DNA from: Pseudomonas sp. TH15
GTDB taxonomy: Bacteria; Pseudomonadota; Gammaproteobacteria; Pseudomonadales; Pseudomonadaceae
Direction: 5' to 3'
NCBI RefSeq assembly: GCF_016651105.1
Contig: NZ_JAEKEL010000001.1
Location: 3,152,001 to 3,216,000, forward strand
Length of the DNA stretch: 64,000 nucleotides
In this document: positions 14,001 to 23,000 of the stretch, in pieces
Layout of the letters: every line of letters begins with the position of its first letter
Position numbering within the stretch: position 1 is the first letter of the stretch
Made by a program: the position numbers and the translations under genes
The notes under the pieces: generated by a model
The model's input: the letters and a program-made list of their open reading frames with translations, nothing else
What the model was told of the DNA's origin: nothing
The model's database searches: none

Positions 14001-17000
14001 GCAAGGCCCTGCCCAAACCTGATGCAGCGCTGGAACAGCACACCTATTTGGCGCCGAGCAACGACAGCGAGCGGCAATTGTGTGAGATCTGGCAGGCCGT
14101 GCTCGGGTTGGAGCAAGTGGGCGTCACGGATAACTTCTTTGCCCTGGGCGGTGACTCGATCATCTCCATTCAGGTGGTCAGCCGCGCGCGTCAGGCCGGT
14201 CTGCGCATTACCCCCAAGGATTTGTTCCAGTACCAGACCGTGCAAGGTCTGGCCCGGGTCGCCCAGCGTGGCGAGGCAGCGTTCAGCATCGAGCAGGGCG
14301 CCGTCACTGGCAGCACGCCGTTGCTGCCGTTCCAGCAACGATTCTTCGAACTGCAGATTCCTGAGCGTCAGCGCTGGAACCAGTCGCTGCTGCTCAAACC
14401 ATCGCAGGCGGTCGATGCCAATGTCCTCGAACGCGCCTTGCAGGCGCTGGTGGCGCATCACGATGCCTTGCGCCTGAGCTTCAGCGAAGGCGCTGAAGGC
14501 TGGACGGCCACGCACCGTGCGCCGGATATCCAGCCGTTGCTGCAACAGGCGAGCGTGCAGCACGTCGACGAAATCGAAGCGGTGTGCGACGCCGCGCAAG
14601 GCAGCCTCGATCTGCAAAACGGCCCGCTGTTGCGCGCCGTGCTGCTGAATGTGGCCGACGGCAGCCAGCGCCTGTTGCTGGCGATCCATCACCTGGTGGT
14701 CGACGGAGTGTCCTGGCGCGTGTTGCTGGAAGATTTGCAGAACGCTTGCGAGCAACTGCAAAACGGTCAGACGATCAAACTCGCGGCCAAGACCAGCCCG
14801 TTCAAGGACTGGGCGCAACACCTGCAAACGTTCGCCGCCGGCGAGCTGCACAACGAACTGGCGTGGTGGGCCGAGCAGTTGGGCGAGGCGCCTGCCGATC
14901 TGCCTTGCGACAACCCTGCGGCGACCTTGCAAAACCGTCACGCGGTGAGTGTGGAAACCCGCTTGAATGCCGATCAGACCCGCCAACTGCTGCAGCAGGC
15001 GCCCGCCGCCTATCGCACTCAGGTCAACGACCTGTTGCTGACCGCGTTGGCGCGGGTGATTGGCCGTTGGACCGGCCAGGCTTCGACCCTGATTCAACTC
15101 GAAGGTCATGGCCGTGAGGAGCTGTTCGACGCCATCGACCTGACCCGCACCGTCGGCTGGTTCACCAGCCTGTTCCCGGTCCGGCTGACTCCGGCCATGG
15201 GCCTGGCCGACTCGCTCAAGGCGGTCAAGGAACAGCTGCGTGGCGTGCCGAACAAAGGCCTGGGTTTTGGAGTCTTGCGTTACCTGGGCGATGAACACGC
15301 GCAGCAGACCCTCGCAGCGCAGCCGGTACCGCGCATTACCTTCAACTACCTGGGGCAGTTCGACAGCCAGTTCGACGATGCCGCGCTGTTCGTGCCCGCC
15401 AGTGAAAGCACCGGCCGTGAACAGAGTTCGTTGGCACCGCTGGCCAACTGGCTGGACATCAACGGCAAGGTCTATGGCGGTGAGCTCAACCTCAGCTGGT
15501 CGTTCAGCCACGAAATGTTCAATCAGGCGACGATCCAGCGTCTGGCTGACGACTATGCGCAAGAACTCAATGCGCTGATCGCCCATTGCTGTGAGGCGAA
15601 CAACCGCGGCGTGACGCCGTCGGACTTCCCGTTGGCTGACCTGAGCCAGGCGCAGCTCGATCAGCTGATCACGGACCCGCAAGCGGTGGACAACGTTTAT
15701 CCACTGTCGCCGATGCAGCAGGGCATGCTGTTCCACACCTTGCTTGAACAAGGCACCGGCGACTACATCAACCAGATGCGCGTGGACGTCGAAGGCCTCG
15801 ATGTCGAGCGCTTCCGCGAGGCCTGGCAAGCGGCGCTGGATGCTCATGACATTTTGCGTACGCGGTTTGTCTGGGGCGGCGCGCAAGCGCAGCCACTGCA
15901 AATCGTCGAACGCACGGCCACGCTGCCGTTCACCGTTCACGACTGGCGCGGCCAGCCGAGTGAGGCGCTGGATGCGCTGGCCGAGGCCGAGCGCAGCCGT
16001 CCGTTCGACCTGAACGAGGTGCCGCTGTTGCGCCTGGTGGTCGTGCGCACCGCTGCGGACCGTCACGAACTGCTCTACACCAGTCATCACATTTTGATGG
16101 ACGGCTGGAGCAATTCGCAGTTACTCGGTGAGGTGTTGCAACGCTATGCCGGGCAAGTGCCTGCAGCGACCATCGGCCGCTACAGCGATTACATCGCCTG
16201 GCTGCAGCGTCAGGACAGTCAGCTCAGCGAGCAGTTCTGGCTTGAGCGTCTGGCTCAATTTGATGAGCCGACCCGCCTGGCCCAAGGGCTGGCGGATCGT
16301 TCGGCGAGCGCAAATGGCGGGATCGAACAATATCAGCAGTGGATCGACGCCGCCGGCACGTTGCGCCTGAACGATTTTGCCCGTCAGCAGAAAGTCACCG
16401 TCAACACCTTGGTCCAGGCCGCATGGCTGTTGCTGTTGCAGCGCTACACCGGCAGCGCCTGCGTGGCGTTCGGCACCACCGTGGCCGGGCGTCCGGCGGA
16501 CCTGGTGGGTATCGAGCAACAAGTCGGTCTGTTCATCAACACCTTGCCGGTGATCGCCGGCTCGCGTCCGGACCAAAGCGTCGGCGCGTGGCTGGCTGCG
16601 GTGCAGGCGCAAAACCTCAGCCTGCGCGAGTTCGAACACACGCCGCTGGCGAATATCCAGCGCTGGGCCGGGCAGGGCGGTGAGTCGCTGTTCGACACCT
16701 TGCTGGTGTTCGAGAACTTCCCGATCTCCGAAGCGCTGGAGCAAGGCTCAGCGCTGGGCCTGAATTTCGGTGCGGTCGACACCCGTGAACAAACCAACTT
16801 CCCGTTGACGGTCGGGGTCAATCTGGGCGAAACCCTGTCGGTGCATTACAGCTTTGCCACGGCGAATTTCAGCCAGGAGGCGATTGTGCGTTTGCACGCA
16901 CAACTGGCCTCGCTGCTGGAGCAATTCGTGCAGTCGGCCAATGCGCGTCTTGGCGCGTTGACCCTGCTCAGCCGTGAAGAACAGAACCGTTTGCAGGACA

Positions 17001-20000
17001 GCAATCGTGCGCAACCCTGCACCGACCCGTTGCTGGTGCATCAGCGCATTGCGGTGATTGCGGCGCAGCAGGCGCAACAAGAGGCCGTGCGTTGTAGCGA
17101 TCAGGCGTTGACCTTCGCCGCGCTTGAAACCCAGGCCAATCGCCTCGCGCACGTGTTGATCAATGAAGGCGTCGGCCCGGAAGTGCGGGTCGGCGTGGCG
17201 CTGCCGCGTGGCGAAGGCTTGATCGTCGCGTTGCTGGCGGTGCTCAAGGCCGGTGGTGCCTACGTGCCGCTGGACGCCAGTTATCCGCGCGAGCGCCTGG
17301 CCTATCTGATCGAAGACTCGGGCATCGCGCTGTTGCTCACCGATTCGCAACTGCGCACCCAGTTACCGTTGAGCGCCGGTTTGCGCGCACTGGATCTGGA
17401 CACGCTGTCGACCGCCGAATGGCCAGACGTTGCGCCGCAGGTCGACGTGCAGGCGGAAAACCTCGCCTACGTGATCTACACCTCCGGTTCCACCGGCAAT
17501 CCGAAAGGCGTCAGCGTGACCCACGGTCCGCTGGCGATGCATTGCCTGGCCATCGGCGAACGTTATGAAATGCGTGACAGCGACTGCGAATTCCACTTCA
17601 TGTCGTTCGCCTTCGACGGCGCCCATGAACGCTGGTTGACCAGCCTGACCCACGGCGCTTCGCTGCTGATTCGCGACGACAGCCTGTGGACCCCGGAGCA
17701 GACCTACAACGCGATGATCGAACACGGCGTGACCGTGGTCGCGTTCCCGCCGGTCTACCTGCAACAACTGGCCGAATACGCTGAACGTGAAGGCAACCCG
17801 CCGAAGGTGCGCATCTACTGCTTCGGCGGCGATGCGGTGCCGAACGCCAGTTTTGAACGGGTCAAGCGTGCGCTGAACCCGGAGTACATCATCAACGGCT
17901 ACGGCCCGACCGAAACCGTGGTCACGCCGCTGATCTGGAAGGCTGGCCGCGAGGTGCAGTGCGGCGCGGCTTATGCGCCGATTGGCAGTCGCATCGGTGA
18001 TCGCAGCGCTTACGTGCTAGACGCCGACCTGAACCTGTTGCCCCAAGGCATGGCCGGTGAGCTGTACCTCGGCGGCACCGGGCTGGCCCGGGGTTACCTG
18101 AATCGTCCGGCGATGACCGCTGAACGCTTCGTACCCGATCCGTTCGGGGCGCCGGGCAGTCGTCTGTATCGCAGCGGTGACCTGGTGCGTGAGCGCGCCG
18201 ATGGCGTGTTTGACTATCAGGGCCGCGTCGACAACCAGGTGAAGATCCGTGGTTTCCGTATCGAGCTGGGCGAAATCGAAGCGCGTTTGCTGGAACTGAG
18301 CAGCGTGCGCGAAGCCGTGGTGCTGGCGCATGCCGGGCCCAGCGGCAAGCAACTGGTGGCGTATCTGGTGCCGACGCAGTCGGTGGCAGAAGCCCATTTG
18401 GGCGAATGGCGCGACAGCGTGCGCAACGCCCTCAAGGAGAGTCTGCCAACGCACATGGTGCCGGCGCACTTGATGGTGCTGGCGCAACTGCCGGTGACCC
18501 CGAACGGCAAGCTGGATCGCAAGGCGCTGCCGGCACCGGATGCCAGCCTGATGCAGAACAGCTACGTGGCGCCGCGCAACGACATGGAGCAACGCATCGC
18601 CACGATCTGGGCCGATGTCTTGCGCCTTGAACGTGTCAGCGCCACGGACAACTTCTTCGAGCTGGGTGGTGATTCGATCATCTCGATTCAAGTGGTCGGC
18701 CGTGCGCGGCAGGCCGGTATCCAGTTCACGCCCAAGGATTTGTTCCAGCACCAGACCGTGCAGGCACTGGCGGCAGTCGCGCAACTGGGCGGCACGCTGC
18801 TGAGCATCGACCAGGGACCGGTCAGCGGCACGACGCCGTTGCTGCCGTTCCAGCAATGGTTCTTCGCCAGCGAGATTCCCCAGCGGCATCACTGGAACCA
18901 GTCGTTGCTGCTAAAACCGGCGATGACCCTGCACGCCGACACCGTTGCGCAAGTGCTTCAGGCACTGGTTGTGCATCACGATGCCTTGCGCTTGTCGTTC
19001 AGTGAAACGACTGACGGCTGGACAGCCACTCACCGCCCGATCGATCCTGCGCAAGCACTGCTCTGGCAGCGCACGCTGACCGATCCGGGTGAAATCGAAG
19101 CCACCTGTCAGCAGGCCCAGGGCAGCCTCAATCTGCACGACGGTCCGCTGCTGCGAGGTGTGCTGCTCGATCTGCCGGACCACACTCAGCGTTTGCTGCT
19201 GGTGGTGCATCACCTGGTGGTCGACGGTGTCTCGTGGCGTGTTCTGCTGGAGGATCTGCACACCGCGTTCAGCCAGATTCAGGCCGGGCGCGAGGTCGCG
19301 TTGCCGGCCAAGACCAGCGCCTTCAAAGCCTGGGCCGAACGCCTGCAGGCGCACACCGCCAGCCTCGATGATGAACAGGCCTTCTGGCGTGAGCACTTGC
19401 AGGGGGCGAGCGCCACGTTGCCGTGCGAGCGCCCGGGCGGCAGCCTGGAAAACCGCTACGCGCAAAGTGTGCAGACGCGTCTTGCCCCTGAGCTGACCAA
19501 ACAACTGTTGCAACAGGCCCCGGCGGCTTATCGCACGCAGGTCAACGACCTGCTGCTGACCGCACTGGCGCGCGTCATCAGCCGCTGGAACGGGCATGCC
19601 TCGGCGCTGATTCAGCTGGAAGGTCATGGTCGTGAAGACCTGTTTGACGATATCGATCTGAGCCGCACCCTCGGCTGGTTCACCAGCGTGTTCCCGGTGC
19701 ACCTGACGCCGGCCAGCGGGCTCGCTGATTCGATCAAGCAGATCAAGGAACAACTGCGCGCGATTCCCGACAAGGGCATCGGTTTTGGCGCCTTGCGTTA
19801 TCTGGGCGATGCCTCGGCGCGTGAGGCGTTGGCAGACCTGCCAACGCCGAAAATCACGTTCAACTACCTTGGCCAGTTCGACAGCCAGTTCGACGAAGCT
19901 GCGCTGTTCCTGCCGGCCGGCGAAAGTGCCGGCAATGACCTCAGCGATCGCGCCCCTCTGGGCAACTGGTTGTCGGTCAACGGCCAGGTGTATGGCGGTG

Positions 20001-23000
20001 AGCTGAGCCTGTCGTGGAGCTTCAGCGAGCAGATGTTCGACACCGCGACCATTGAACGCCTGGCCGAGGATTACGCCAAAGAACTGGCAGCGCTGATCGC
20101 TCACTGCGTGACGCCGGGCGTCCAGGGCCTGACGCCGTCGGACTTCCCGTTGGCCGGCCTGACTCAAGTACAACTCGACAGCGTGCCGGTGGCGCCGCAG
20201 CAGATTGCCGACATCTACCCGCTGTCGCCGATGCAGCAAGGCATGCTGTTCCACACTTTGTCCGATGATGGCGACGATCTCTACGTCAACCAGCTCAACC
20301 TGTCGGTGGAAGGCCTCGATATCGAGCGCTTCCGTGCCGCGTGGGAATGCGTGGTGCAGCGCCACGAAATTCTGCGCACGTCGTTCCACTGGCAAGACAG
20401 CCAGGCGTCACCCGTGCAGATCGTCCACCGTCAGGGCGTGGTTGACCTGCAAGCGCTGGACACGCCGATGGATGATGCGCAACTCGCCGAGTTTGCCCGT
20501 CAGCAGCGCGTTCAGGGTTTTGCGCTGGACCGCATGCCGTTGCAGCGCACGCGCCTGATTCGTCTGGGTGCGGACAAGTACCAATTGATCTGGACCAGCC
20601 ACCACATCCTGATGGACGGCTGGAGCAGTTCGCAGTTGTTCGGCGAGGTGCTGCAGCATTACGCAACCGGTCAGGTTGAAGGCGAGAGCGGTCGTTATCG
20701 CGACTTTATCGCGTGGTTGCAGCAGCAGGATTCGGCGCAACTGGAGCAGTTCTGGCGCGGCCATTTGCAGACGCTGGTCGAACCGACGGCGTTGAGCCAG
20801 GCGATGCACCCGCGTCACGAGTCCGCCGAGCACGGTCACCAGGCGTTGTACACCCGTTGGGATGCACAGCAGACCGCTTTGTTGCAGCAGCATTGCCGAG
20901 CGCAGGGCATCACCGCCAACACGCTGATTCAAGGCGCATGGTTGCTCTTGTTGCAGCGCTACACCGGGCAGCACAGCGTGGCGTTTGGTGCCACCGTGGC
21001 CGGACGCCCGGAAGGCTTGCCGAATGCCGGCAGCATGCTGGGTCTGTTCATCAATACCTTGCCGGTGATCCAGACCCTCGATCCGGCACAGCCGCTGAAC
21101 GCCTGGCTGAGCAGTCTGCAGGCTTATAACCTCGACCTGCGTGAACATGCTCACGCACCGCTGGCGGACATCCAGCGTTGGGCCGGGCAGGGCGGCGAAG
21201 CCTTGTTCGATAACATTTTGGTGTTCGAGAACTACCCGATTGACCAGCGTCTGGAACAGGCTCCGGGCGGCTTGCGCTTCGGCACCTCGGCCAGCCATGA
21301 CGTGACCAACTTCCCGATGGACCTGGCGGTGCATCTGGGCGAGGAGTTCTCCATCGAGTACCTGTTCCTGCGTGATCGCTTCAGTGTCGAAGCGGTCGAG
21401 CGGATCCGTCAGACCATGGAAGTGTTGCTGCAGAGCATGATGCAGCAGCCGACCGAGCGTCTGGGCAATCTGCAACGTCTGGCTGCGCCACAATGGCAGG
21501 CCTTGCAGCAGTGGGGCGCAGAACCGGCGGCGGTGCACCGGCGCGAGCTGTTACCGGCGATGATTGCCGCGCAACGCCCTGAGGCGATCGCCGCCGAATG
21601 TGCCGACGAGCAGTTGAGCTATGCGCAACTCGAGCGCCGTGCCAACCAGTTGGCGCATCATTTGATCGCGGCGGGTGCCGGTCCGGAAATGCTGATCGGT
21701 GTCGCACTCGAGCGCTCGCTCGACATGCTGGTGGCCTTGCTCGCGGTGTTCAAAAGTGGCGCTGCCTACGTGCCGCTGGACATCGATTATCCGAGTGATC
21801 GCCTGGCCTTCATCATCGAAGACTCCGGCATGCGTCAGATGATCAGCCGTGGCGCCGCCAGCCAGCGCTTGCCGCTGCCGGCGAACCTGCCATTGCTCGA
21901 TCTCGATCATTTCGATGGCAATCAATATCCGCACACCGCACCTCGGGTGCAGACCTGTGATGACAGCCTCGCGTACCTGATCTACACCTCGGGCTCTACC
22001 GGTTTGCCCAAAGGTGTTGCGGTGACGCACGGACCGCTGAGCATGCATTGCCAGGCGATCCGCGAACTGTACGAAATGGACGCCAGCACCCGCGAACTGC
22101 ACTTTATGTCGTTCGCCTTCGATGGCGCGCATGAGCGCTGGCTGACCACCCTGGCCTTCGGCGGCACCTTGGTGCTGCGCGATCATGAACTGTGGACGCC
22201 GGAGCAGACCAGCCACGCCTTGCTCAGCCGTTCGATCGACATCGCCTGTTTCCCGCCGGCCTACCTCAAGCAGGTGGCCGAGTACGTCGAGGCCAGCGGT
22301 ATGGCCGTGCCGAAGGTGCGCATTTACTGCCTGGGCGGTGACGCTGTGCCGGAGCAGACCCTGGCGCAAGTGCGCCGCGTGTTGCAGCCGCAGTTCATCA
22401 CCAACGGTTACGGCCCAACCGAAACCGTGGTCACGCCGATGCTCTGGAAAGCGCCGAACGATGAAGCCTGCGCTGCCGCCTATGCGCCGATCGGGCGAGT
22501 GGTCGGCCAACGCTCGCTGTGGGTGCTGGACGACGATCTCAATCCGCTGCCACAAGACTTGTCCGGCCAGTTGTATATCGGCGGCTACGGGGTTGCCCGT
22601 GGTTACCATGGCCGTGCGGCCATCACCGCCGAGCGCTTCATTCCTGATCCGTTCGATCCACTGGGCGGTGGCCGCGTGTACCGCACCGGCGACCTGGCGC
22701 GCTACCGCGCCGACGGGGTGATCGAATACGTTGGTCGCGTCGACCATCAAGTGAAGATTCGCGGTTTCCGCATCGAACTGGGTGAAATCGAAGCCTGCCT
22801 GCGCGCTCAGGACGGCGTCACCGATGCCGTGGTCATCGCCCGTGACGGCGTCTCGGGCAAACAGTTGATCGGTTACGTGGTCAGCGCCGACGACAACGCC
22901 GGTGACCGTCTGAAGACCCTGTTGCGCGCACAATTGCCGGAATACATGGTGCCGCTGCAGATCATTGGTCTGGCGCGCCTGCCGATCTCGCCGAACGGCA

